Shown here piece after piece: positions 28,901 through 36,432 of a stretch of 36,432 nt of DNA. The notes beneath the pieces were generated by a model. It had not been told where the DNA came from, searched no databases, and saw nothing but the letters and a program-made list of their open reading frames with translations. Positions within the stretch are counted from its first letter, which is position 1, and each line of letters opens with the position of its first letter. This stretch comes from an archaeon (lineage in GTDB: Archaea; Nanobdellota; Nanobdellia; SCGC-AAA011-G17; GW2011-AR20), in the NCBI GenBank assembly GCA_002687185.1, contig NYZO01000112.1:1-36432 (forward strand), given 5' to 3'. Made by a program: the position numbers and the translations under genes.

Positions 28901-29339
28901 AAATGCTAAGGGGGAAAATATGAAAAAAGAGATCTTGGATTCGTCTTTGATAGTGTACAATGGTCATGGGACCTCTTCAGGATTTAATAAGCTTGTTGAG
29001 TTCTATGACCTTAATGGGCATGGGCTATCATCAGCTCCTATAGTATATAACGTCGCATGTTCTACTTGTGCTTGGGATCAACAAGATGAAAAAGAAATAC
29101 TTTTTTGTAGTAGATTTCTTAGGAGTGGTGCTACTGCGTACATGGGGGCAGTTGATGTGAACGCTGCACATGCAGGTCCGTTTCACCTTCTCTTAGATCA
29201 GTTCTTTATTAAAGGCAAGTCGCTTGGTAAGGTGTTTAATACAGCAAAGAGGTCTGGAGCAGGGTTTATTGGTTGTCAGGGGTATCCTACGGATACTTTT
29301 TACATACAACTTGGAGACCCAACTTTAACTTACTCTTAA
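25884..29339 (+). CDS. Large surface protein: beta-propeller-like repeats plus C-terminal C25 (gingipain-like) peptidase domain
   Basis: N-terminal hydrophobic segment. Propeller-like repeats (ENPQIDGTQIIWEDTRNANGDIFGCDLKRNGLYGGC...). C25 hallmarks YLTIVGNPDVIPM, LIVYNGHGTSSGF (His), IVYNVACSTCAW (Cys), terminal FYIQLGDPTLTYS. Confidence 0.75.
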   Translation: MMSYFSKRSIGKISVFIIIPLILMFTIVNALDVSDFFSKIGDSKLIDELSDPFVYDEIPPVGPNRKNMNFLSNERRPAIVVSSLKWQEALSYVSVSTWTEQEYGEESINYRNIREWLPGYPVAPLSQPFSISKQEELSSVSFWYLEPQDGKTDENDITSSGDSLNYAVVEIVRVYDSGDVSEPLTQIFLESHKMGVGPSWFTKRLESPVVLREGNYQIRMYRLPGWDKSPKWGFKHYGQIKPNGELSDDFEYKGSLFKIFDTEGEVIIENDLPEVIEEENCHKQKLDDSSVYPNPISVCTNPFIVVHEEDTVYEAHGVPVLPEYNQKYSGRGNPELYGNQLVVSEPSQSHYNLVLYDLNTLDKMPINRIHRGPSVRAAFEWPFIAWSDFYIEQEDVIYICDLRLNGNKGGCEENDDKIRVRLSHPSYVFSRFNSLDISNSRLFLVGHHIGAKKRLIFTCDLNKYPLGEDCGNVNEDQIVVENFPFETLFSADGDDVVYVKDGKIILYDIVRNTKNAVTKEEAFKQENPQIDGTQIIWEDTRNANGDIFGCDLKRNGLYGGCLPSDDKEQFSTFPSYQWNPTSHDGRIMWQDTRDRRLIDDIYEYREEKIDISNNAFDFDSSLGFLDQYKPKLIITPKKLPKTFLEKLDGVDVIVSSYFSNEEHPFYFHLWEQYDTVVYVEENYELSIYGATLASLKNVPFVIENSHLDVKPYLVNRALICLGESFKDGQTSHGLRCDKIFADVDSIQEFLADEMETNKIIMFSPKDEIFDIKQSMSTENEEGESLVFSTNTKDSMLVPVLAGAKHQVPVSMPWSSSHEDVDRAFKDRLYTLFPELENPRTLDPTKYDPRLKDRVSVDDLVYKGELEDEYYLTIVGNPDVIPMITKATCFSNKLAENRNSIPLPLIRKMDVEVDNSYYSDLNNDRLPDLLTARIFGNSPADTSSIVARNIFYQDIKSINPSAVIALPGFSDHIGNRKLMSLVFNRFWTKGLDRLFKEKEVSVGWSETNAKGENMKKEILDSSLIVYNGHGTSSGFNKLVEFYDLNGHGLSSAPIVYNVACSTCAWDQQDEKEILFCSRFLRSGATAYMGAVDVNAAHAGPFHLLLDQFFIKGKSLGKVFNTAKRSGAGFIGCQGYPTDTFYIQLGDPTLTYS

Positions 29340-29426
29340 CTGTATCTTCGAAAAATTTGACTGGAAAATCAATTAGTTTTTCATTACTTGTCCAGCTTAT
29401 TTACCATATAAGATTTTGGACATCTA

Positions 29427-30512
29427 TCAAGGCAACCAACTTTTAGAATTTTTTAATTTCTCGGGCAAATATTTATCAATAACATAATTCAAACCCCACG
29501 CAGCTAATGCTTGTTGTTCAGCTCTAACACCCATCTTAATTAACTGTTCAATCGCGCGTTTCCATTCTTTATGACTTCTAATAAAAGGATCGTTCTTCAA
29601 CGCATCTTTTGCACGTTTAATATCCACGTCTTTGAGTTTATGCGTCGGTAATTTATACTTAACAATGTCTTCAGGAGTAACACCTAAAAATTTAGCGTTA
29701 GGTACACAAAAATATTTGTTGATGTGTGCTGCATTTCCTGAACCAACCTTTAAAGTTCTATAAATAGAAGAGACCCCATAAGGATCGCAATCAACGAATG
29801 CGAAAACCGGAATCTTCATACTCTCAGACAAACGTCTAATAAATCTTCTACAAGCGCGTGTTGGAACGCCACCCATACTAATCAAAATGCAGTTGGCGGT
29901 CTTATAATAACCATGTTTAACCAACCGCTGAAACATACCAGCAGTCTCAATAACCAATACAAACTTAGCTTTTGTTTTGAACTTTAACTGCTCAACAGAT
30001 ATAGGGATAGAATAAGCGCCTGAACCGAACTTAGTACAATCAATCTCTATGTCTTCACCGCTATTAGGGTCTTTGTCAATAACTATTAATTCGCCTGCAA
30101 TCTCACCACCTTTCTCTTCTGGGATAAAACCTAACTGTTCTCTATTTACCATGAGCATTGCTTCAACGTCGTCCATTACAGTATCAGATTCAGGTTGTTC
30201 ATTAAATTTTGCGTCTTCCCAGTTTTTGCTAACGTAATAAACTTCTCTTTTTGTAGCTATATCGTTTGTGTCAACCACTTGTTTGGAAAGTGACATCATA
30301 CGAAGTGTTTGTGCGAATGTTTTAACAGTATTAACAGTCAAAGTTCTCTCTTTAGTTTTACCTTGTAGTTCAAAGTAACCCTTTTTCTCGTCGTAAGAAA
30401 CGTTTTGAAGTGAGCGGATAGGACTCTTTAGTTTAGGCTTGCGATGTTTTAGAATCTTTGAATAAATATTACGAGCTTGTTCTTCTATTTGATCAGTTAC
30501 TTTTTTAGCCAT
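29427..30512 (-). CDS. top6A: DNA topoisomerase VI subunit A
   Basis: Spo11/Top6A active-site region REVYYVSKNW, TOPRIM FAFVDCDPYGVSSIY, LGVTPEDIVKY; starts at the stop codon of top6B. Confidence 0.95.
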   Translation of the reverse strand: MAKKVTDQIEEQARNIYSKILKHRKPKLKSPIRSLQNVSYDEKKGYFELQGKTKERTLTVNTVKTFAQTLRMMSLSKQVVDTNDIATKREVYYVSKNWEDAKFNEQPESDTVMDDVEAMLMVNREQLGFIPEEKGGEIAGELIVIDKDPNSGEDIEIDCTKFGSGAYSIPISVEQLKFKTKAKFVLVIETAGMFQRLVKHGYYKTANCILISMGGVPTRACRRFIRRLSESMKIPVFAFVDCDPYGVSSIYRTLKVGSGNAAHINKYFCVPNAKFLGVTPEDIVKYKLPTHKLKDVDIKRAKDALKNDPFIRSHKEWKRAIEQLIKMGVRAEQQALAAWGLNYVIDKYLPEKLKNSKSWLP

Positions 30513-33500
30513 TATTTAACATCCTTTACGTCTAAGTTTATATTAGGTCTGGTTTTTTCTAAGTCTTTTTTAAGTGTAGTAATGATTCTCTTTTCTTGAG
30601 TATCCTTAAGCGTTAAAATCTCTTTTAGACCAATCGCTATATGAGGTAAATATTTTTGGATATAAGATTTATGCTTAGCCTCAACCTGTGCGCGTTTTTT
30701 CTTTCTGATATATTTGCCTAATTTTCTACCGCACTCTTGCAGAGCTAATCTCATTTCTTTAATAATTTCTGGATACTGTGCAATAGCTTCTTTTGATTCT
30801 GATGTGAACGGTACCCAAACAGACGCGATATGTAACAAGATAACAACCGGGCCAATAGGTAAGTTCTTTCCAGATTGAGAAAGTCCGTATTGGCGCCAAT
30901 TAGTTGAAGTAATACCTTTTGTTACTGCACAAGCGCCTGGCTGATACTGGAGCGGGACACGATTAGCAAAACGCAATACACGTACTTGTTGATCTGCAGG
31001 TAAGTTTCCACCGTACGCAATGCCGGCTTCAATGATAAACGGATAACCACGGTACACTGCTGGAGGTCTTGTAATAGCCTCATAAAATTCTGCGTCTACT
31101 TCTTTTTTTAACCCTTTCAATACTAGTTTCTGAGTGATAGGAACAACACAGTCTGACGGCGGTGACATGATCTTAGTTTCTCTCATAGCATGCAAAACAT
31201 TATCTGCTTGCTGCCGAGCAATACGGCTTGACAATGCGTTTGGTTCGAGATTTGCTTTCTCTAAAATCTGGTCTGCGACACGAGAAGATACACGGCAAAA
31301 TTCTTTCATTAAAAAACTTTTTAGTTTCTTGTGCTTAGACTCCTTTAACATACGAATCAAAATGCCTAACTCAATACCGTACGGATGAGGCTTAATTTCT
31401 TTCGCTTCTTTTGGTAATTTATTCGTGACGCGTGGATAATGGATAGTTTTCTTTTCAGGGTTGCGATAAATCAAATATAAGTGAGGATTAACGATAGCTG
31501 TTTGTTTCAAATATTCGTCAATAGATCTTTGGCCTTTCTGATAAGCTGCTTCTAATTCTATTTCTATTTTTGTACCAGTCTTCTTGTCAGGCCAGTCAAC
31601 TTCTAAATCTTTAATAATTTCAGGTTCGTTGTTTTTAGTGTCAATATGCAACTCAAAATAATGTGCTTTTTTTCTCGAAGAAGTTTTGGAAGTAATCTTT
31701 GTGGGTTTTCCTGTAGTCAGTTGTGCATACAATGATGAAGCTGAGTTATGGACAAGGATGCCGTTTGCTAGGAAATTATTTCCATCTTTCATGGTTAAAT
31801 CATATACGAATTTTTTATTATATTGAAAAATTTCGCTGGAAGTTACCTCCACCCAGACCACATCCGAATTTAGAATACAGTACAGTTCTTGAAGTTCGAG
31901 AGGAGGTCTTTTCAGATTAACCTTTCCCATACAGAAATTAACTGTGCTCTGTAACGTTTCAAAATTAATAGTGTGTCTTTTATTATCAACCAATAAATGA
32001 GGAGATGGCCATTCTTTATGAGGAACGCTTAATTGCTGCTTCAATTTTATTATCTGCTTTTTTACAAAAGGGATCTTTTCTATTTTACTGTTCTCTTTTT
32101 TCATAGCGTCTACGATCACATTTAACTCATTTGCCCTTTTAGAATGGGTAAATCCTATTTCATCTCTGAACTTCTTAACGTTTTTTTTACTGCTTATGAT
32201 TATCCTTAAATCACTGCTTGCCTTATTAATTCTGGAAATAATTCCAAATTGAAGTAAAAATAATTGGATCTGTTTAATCATCTTTTTATTCCGGATCATA
32301 AAACTCACGGTTTTTCTTTCTAAGGATACCGAGCCTTCACAATCATATAGGGCTTGTAGATATGGTCTAAGTAGGTCTTTTCTTTGGAGAAACTCTTTTA
32401 GATAGAATTTATCATGTTTTTTACCAGAAGGAATGCCGCAATTGTTTAGAATTTCTGCTACTAAAGAAGAAGAAAATTGATGCATCTTTCCTCTGCCTTT
32501 TGAATGGTAAAATAGACTAGAATCTATATTGAACAGTTTTTTTACTAGATTTTTAAAGCCGTTTTGTAATTTATCATCATTGTTCCAAAAAGAAATATTA
32601 GTTCCCCACCTAGTTTTTATAGGAGCTTGGATATGGCCATCACCAGAGATCAGTCCGAGAAATCTCATAAATTCCGGGGAAACGTATTTGGGGATATTGA
32701 TATAATTTCCCAGCCTCCCTACTCTAGTACAATTATCTATGAATTCTTTTCTGGATATTTCAAGATCTTTTGTAAATAATTCTATATCTCTTTTTTTTGG
32801 CCTTCTCCTTATATTATTTTTTCTCCAACCTTTTATCTGATCTACCCTAATTGGAAATCTCTCCGAAACACCTTTCCATGTTCCGTATTTATCCCTTAAT
32901 TTTAGTAATAAGTCATCTACAAAAGGTTTATTATCTATCCTTGTATCTTTGTTTAATAAATCAACGAGAGGTATTTTTTCTTCTTTTATGTTTGTTCCAA
33001 GTTTACGGGAGATAGCTATATAATCTTCTTTTGTTATTTCTTTTGCTTCTTTCCATGAGAACCCTTCAGCATTTCTCACCAAAACTGGATTTTCTGGTGT
33101 TAGCTTGATCTCGTTTCCACCTAAAGTTTTGATCTTTACCATCTCAGGCGGGGCAGGGATTTTCCAAAATCTGTCTATTCTCCCAAGTCCAAGCTTAAGA
33201 TCCGGCGCTAAAACAAAAAGATCATTATCTAAATTATTTTCAACAATTTCCTTTATTGGTAATATTTTTCCATCGCCTAAAGGAATAAGTGTGTCCGGAG
33301 TCATACAAATTCCAATACCTTGTTGCCCGCGTGTGCTCTTTAACTTATCAAATTTAGAACCGTATAATAGTTTAGCAAATATTTTAGGTATTTGTTCACG
33401 CACAATCCCAGGACCATTATCTTCTACAACAATCTTGAAACGTTTAGCAGAAACAGGTGTGACTTTGATTTTGATCTCGGGGGTTACACCAATCTGTTCG

Positions 33501-33664
33501 GTGGCATCCAAACTATTATCTACAGCCTCTTTAATAGTCGTAACTAATGCTTTACGCGGATTATCAAAACCTAAAAGATGTTTATTCTTTAAGAAAAACT
33601 CGGAAATGGAAATTGAACGTTGTTCTTTAGCTAAGTCTTCCGCATTTAATCTTGTTTGGGCCAT
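30512..33664 (-). CDS. top6B: DNA topoisomerase VI subunit B containing an intein
   Basis: GHKL ATPase motifs KEAVDNSLDA, VEDNGPGI, GSKFDKLKSTRGQQGIGI; the rest of Top6B resumes after the intein with SASSLYAQLTTGKPTKI. Confidence 0.95.
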   Translation of the reverse strand: MAQTRLNAEDLAKEQRSISISEFFLKNKHLLGFDNPRKALVTTIKEAVDNSLDATEQIGVTPEIKIKVTPVSAKRFKIVVEDNGPGIVREQIPKIFAKLLYGSKFDKLKSTRGQQGIGICMTPDTLIPLGDGKILPIKEIVENNLDNDLFVLAPDLKLGLGRIDRFWKIPAPPEMVKIKTLGGNEIKLTPENPVLVRNAEGFSWKEAKEITKEDYIAISRKLGTNIKEEKIPLVDLLNKDTRIDNKPFVDDLLLKLRDKYGTWKGVSERFPIRVDQIKGWRKNNIRRRPKKRDIELFTKDLEISRKEFIDNCTRVGRLGNYINIPKYVSPEFMRFLGLISGDGHIQAPIKTRWGTNISFWNNDDKLQNGFKNLVKKLFNIDSSLFYHSKGRGKMHQFSSSLVAEILNNCGIPSGKKHDKFYLKEFLQRKDLLRPYLQALYDCEGSVSLERKTVSFMIRNKKMIKQIQLFLLQFGIISRINKASSDLRIIISSKKNVKKFRDEIGFTHSKRANELNVIVDAMKKENSKIEKIPFVKKQIIKLKQQLSVPHKEWPSPHLLVDNKRHTINFETLQSTVNFCMGKVNLKRPPLELQELYCILNSDVVWVEVTSSEIFQYNKKFVYDLTMKDGNNFLANGILVHNSASSLYAQLTTGKPTKITSKTSSRKKAHYFELHIDTKNNEPEIIKDLEVDWPDKKTGTKIEIELEAAYQKGQRSIDEYLKQTAIVNPHLYLIYRNPEKKTIHYPRVTNKLPKEAKEIKPHPYGIELGILIRMLKESKHKKLKSFLMKEFCRVSSRVADQILEKANLEPNALSSRIARQQADNVLHAMRETKIMSPPSDCVVPITQKLVLKGLKKEVDAEFYEAITRPPAVYRGYPFIIEAGIAYGGNLPADQQVRVLRFANRVPLQYQPGACAVTKGITSTNWRQYGLSQSGKNLPIGPVVILLHIASVWVPFTSESKEAIAQYPEIIKEMRLALQECGRKLGKYIRKKKRAQVEAKHKSYIQKYLPHIAIGLKEILTLKDTQEKRIITTLKKDLEKTRPNINLDVKDVK
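31745..33307 (-). mobile_element. Intein (521 aa) with LAGLIDADG homing endonuclease domain in Top6B
   Basis: Cys1 (CMTPDTLIPLGDG) follows GQQGIGI; C-terminal NGILVHN is followed by Ser+1; internal LAGLIDADG segments FLGLISGDGHI and LQALYDCEGSV. Removal restores GQQGIGI-SASSLYAQL. Confidence 0.92.
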
Positions 33665-33724
33665 GTTACGACTAGGATAAAGGGAGGGTTTATAAAATTA
33701 TGTGCAAGTGTGGATGTTGTAAAG

Positions 33725-35356
33725 TTATAATACTAAAATTGAACTAAAAATAAAAAACCCGCCGGTGCCAATTAATAATAATAGAATAGAACCAAACATC
33801 TTCCAAAATTTAATACTGCTTTTAATACGGTCGGTGCTAGTAGATAATTCTTTTAATTCTAAATGATGCGTTGCGCCTCGCAGGAACCAACCAGTAGCTT
33901 TACTCGGTACGTTTTGTAATCCTTTAGCGCGTTTCCATGCGAAAAATAAATTTCCAAAGAATGGGATGAAACTCTCGTAATTTAAAAACATTAAACCAGT
34001 TTTATCCTGGAACATCATGTCTTCTGAAAAAATAAAACCAGGGATGCCGCGACCAATAACTTTTCCAGTATAACTAACAGGGCGACCGCGCAATGGAGAC
34101 GCATATACATCAGTCATAGTGCTTAGAATAGTTTCATTAGTAGCTTTGGTGTTAGGGTATGCATACATTGTCTTTGATAAACTACCTAAACCTAAACCGA
34201 TTATACCGCCGAAAATAAACGTTGGCCATGGAAGGCTTAATAGGATTGGAGTAATAACACCGACTATAGATAACAAGAACGGTAAAAAGTAAATTGAAAC
34301 GTCTCTGAAGAATCCGTGGTATAGTTTTGCTTTGTCAACTTTTTTACGCTTGATCTTCTCGAAATCATAAATTGTACTTACGTTAATTGATCTAGCAATA
34401 CTACTAAGACGCTTAATACGTTTGCCGACTAGTGGATGAGTGCTCTTTAATTCTAAAATCTTTGCCCAAGGACTAACAATATCAAACAATAACGCCTGTT
34501 CTAATAATTCGAAACGGTCCTTGAAAGTAGCATGGATTAAACTCAAATCTTTTGCACCCTTGTAATCCATCACACCTAATGTTTTTGTACTCTCTAATAA
34601 TCGCTTTGCCTTACGGTCGTCTTCAGTTGCCATGATTCCATAAGCTACCTTGATCAAAGCTGAAGACATAACGTCTGGTTTTTTAGTGTAGCGGGCAGCG
34701 AACTCGTCTGCGTAATATTCACGAACACGGCTCAAATACAAAACGACGTACTGGCCAACAATATACAATACAAATGCGCCGATACCAATCAATGCTAAAT
34801 AATTACCACTTTTCTTTGATGATGAATTCTTACTGCCAGATCTGACTAAAATAAAATATAGCTCGTATAAAATTTGGAGCATAGTTGATGCAATACTCAT
34901 TACGATAAAGTCACGATGTTTAATATGGCCCACTTCGTGCGCTACCACAGCCTCTACTTCTTCTTGGGTTAGATATTTAAACAAACCCTCCGTTACAACG
35001 ACACGAGCGTTGAACGCGCCTGAGCCGAAAGTGAACGCTGTAGGGTTATCGTCTGGGATCAAACCAATTAAAGGGACTTTGAGGTTATTGTCTTGACAAA
35101 TCTTGGTTAGGAATGCTGCGAACTTTTTGTTCTCTAACTCGTTCACTTTGTAAAATTTAGCCTTGTATAACCATTTGTAAATCCAAGTTGAAACATAAGG
35201 ACTGACTAACCATAAAATAATATTAATAACAATCGTTGCAATGATTAGAAAATAACCGTTAATGAAACCGGCAACGTATGATGCTAATAAAATTATAAAG
35301 AAAATAAAACTTGATAAGACGCCTAACGTGAACAAAGACGCGAAACGTAAGTTCAT
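33725..35356 (-). CDS. htpX: M48 (HtpX-like) membrane zinc metalloprotease
   Basis: VVAHEVGHIKHRDF (HExxH), multiple TM segments, YADEFAARYTKKPD. Confidence 0.88.
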   Translation of the reverse strand: MNLRFASLFTLGVLSSFIFFIILLASYVAGFINGYFLIIATIVINIILWLVSPYVSTWIYKWLYKAKFYKVNELENKKFAAFLTKICQDNNLKVPLIGLIPDDNPTAFTFGSGAFNARVVVTEGLFKYLTQEEVEAVVAHEVGHIKHRDFIVMSIASTMLQILYELYFILVRSGSKNSSSKKSGNYLALIGIGAFVLYIVGQYVVLYLSRVREYYADEFAARYTKKPDVMSSALIKVAYGIMATEDDRKAKRLLESTKTLGVMDYKGAKDLSLIHATFKDRFELLEQALLFDIVSPWAKILELKSTHPLVGKRIKRLSSIARSINVSTIYDFEKIKRKKVDKAKLYHGFFRDVSIYFLPFLLSIVGVITPILLSLPWPTFIFGGIIGLGLGSLSKTMYAYPNTKATNETILSTMTDVYASPLRGRPVSYTGKVIGRGIPGFIFSEDMMFQDKTGLMFLNYESFIPFFGNLFFAWKRAKGLQNVPSKATGWFLRGATHHLELKELSTSTDRIKSSIKFWKMFGSILLLLIGTGGFFIFSSILVL

Positions 35357-35868
35357 TCTTTAGATCTCCTTTTTTCTCGCTCGATTAGTGCATATACATT
35401 ACCATGCTTTGCGCCTTGCAGTAGTTGAGTCATTGCACGACGAGCTAAATCAGTGTTTTGGACCGCGCCAATAATACCGACAGTTTTGCCGTATACAACT
35501 ATGTGAGTGTTTGTTAAGCGTTCTAACATTTTACGAGCTTTTCCGTCAGTACCAATAGCTCGGGCCTTGACTCTTTTTAAATCTTGCTTATTACGACAGA
35601 AATCAGTCATGTCAATGAACGCACAAAACTGATCGTCTTTGAGAAGTCTATTAGCAATTGACGGGTTGAAACCGCGAGCGATAGCCTGAATAATGTTTTT
35701 AGCTACCAATAATTGCAAGCCGTCGTTGCTGTCGATTGTGACTTCCGCGTCCTTTGAGTTAATAGAAATAGTAGTGTCTGTAGCTGATTCGATGCTGCGT
35801 TTGATTTTTCCTTTCTCGCCAATTATAACCGCTAAACGGTCCTTGGGGACTTTGATTTGGTCTTGCAT
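35353..35868 (-). CDS. KH-domain RNA-binding protein (archaeal Pno1/Dim2-like)
   Basis: VPKDRLAVIIGEKGKIKRSIESAT (GxxG) and a second KH-like half RARAIGTDGKARKMLERLTNTHIVVYGKTVGIIG. Confidence 0.88.
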   Translation of the reverse strand: MQDQIKVPKDRLAVIIGEKGKIKRSIESATDTTISINSKDAEVTIDSNDGLQLLVAKNIIQAIARGFNPSIANRLLKDDQFCAFIDMTDFCRNKQDLKRVKARAIGTDGKARKMLERLTNTHIVVYGKTVGIIGAVQNTDLARRAMTQLLQGAKHGNVYALIEREKRRSKE

Positions 35869-35869
35869 C

Positions 35870-36208
35870 TTAGAATTCTTCGAACTCTTCTGCGGCCTTT
35901 AATAAACCTTTCTTCTTGAGAATGTCAACTTGTGCACCACGGTACTTGTATAAAATGTCACCTTTAGCGTCGCCGCCTAACTCCCAAGGCTCAACCAAAA
36001 CTGTGTCGCCAGCTCTGACCCAGAGTGAGCGTTTTAGTCTACCAGGGATACGGCAAATTCTAGTTTTTCCGTCAAAACATCTGATACGCATCCTTGAGGC
36101 GCCCAAACGCTGCTCGACTAGGCCTAAAACCTGATTGTCACGAGGGAGTCTTACACGAATAATACCGTCGCCTTCAGGTTGGTTTCTGTTCTTTTTATAA
36201 GGAGCCAT
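35870..36208 (-). CDS. eif1A: Translation initiation factor aIF1A
   Basis: S1/OB-fold: [65 protein letters not shown]. Confidence 0.95.
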   Translation of the reverse strand: MAPYKKNRNQPEGDGIIRVRLPRDNQVLGLVEQRLGASRMRIRCFDGKTRICRIPGRLKRSLWVRAGDTVLVEPWELGGDAKGDILYKYRGAQVDILKKKGLLKAAEEFEEF

Positions 36209-36232
36209 CTGACATATAATCAGATTAAAACG

Positions 36233-36432
36233 TTATATAAAGCTATTTGTTTTGTTCCAATTAGGCTTTCGCTCTTTATGGTCAGCCAAGTGCCAGTGGT
36301 GTTCTTCTGATATTTTAGTTAAGGTTTTTGTCATCAAACGTAATAGAGATTTTTCACGGCCGAAGATGTCTAATTGTAACATGCTCGTTTTACCGCCAGA
36401 GACGATTGCAATAACACGCGCTTTGTCTTTTG
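36233..36432 (-). CDS. C-terminal part of an unidentified protein (5' end beyond the window)
   Basis: Open minus-strand frame KDKARVIAIVSGGKTSMLQLDIFGREKSLLRLMTKTLTKISEEHHWHLADHKERKPNWNKTNSFI*; not in the supplied ORF track. Confidence 0.55.
   Translation of the reverse strand, partial: KDKARVIAIVSGGKTSMLQLDIFGREKSLLRLMTKTLTKISEEHHWHLADHKERKPNWNKTNSFI

Noticed and set aside
33105-33680. 191-aa plus-strand ORF opposite the start of top6B
   Set aside because: Antisense to a highly conserved GHKL domain and intein start; no protein family resemblance.

Overview
The window looks like an archaeal chromosome segment, probably DPANN (Woesearchaeota/Pacearchaeota-like). Support: topoisomerase VI A/B, aIF1A, an archaeal KH protein, DUF357, TTTAAATA-type TATA boxes and many secreted or membrane-anchored repeat proteins. 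Housekeeping content includes an ArvA/B/C-like (OapA/B/C) GTPase operon, a tightly overlapping pta-ackA-DHH-transglutaminase operon, proS, alaX, a NUDIX hydrolase, an archaeal UMP kinase, a CDGSH/4Fe-4S protein, an NT5C-like HAD phosphatase, top6A, top6B, an M48/HtpX-like protease, a KH protein and aIF1A. The most interesting structures are: (1) an intact proS with a convergent free-standing LAGLIDADG endonuclease gene, followed by an orphan 3' remnant of a second proS, which looks like an intron-less homing or allele-replacement scar; (2) a 521-aa LAGLIDADG intein in the GxxGxG ATP-binding motif of Top6B, with an atypical block B; (3) a large LamG/metallophosphatase surface gene split by an exact 5-bp tandem duplication (TAACG x2); (4) an IS200/IS605-type tnpA element that appears to interrupt a gene; (5) a 1151-aa beta-propeller plus gingipain-like (C25) surface protein co-encoded with a small secreted partner; (6) a recurrent ITGNAV/LTGRAI-like motif in several exported proteins. 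I found no rRNA, convincing tRNA or CRISPR array by eye. All family calls come from reading motifs in the translations; no searches were run.
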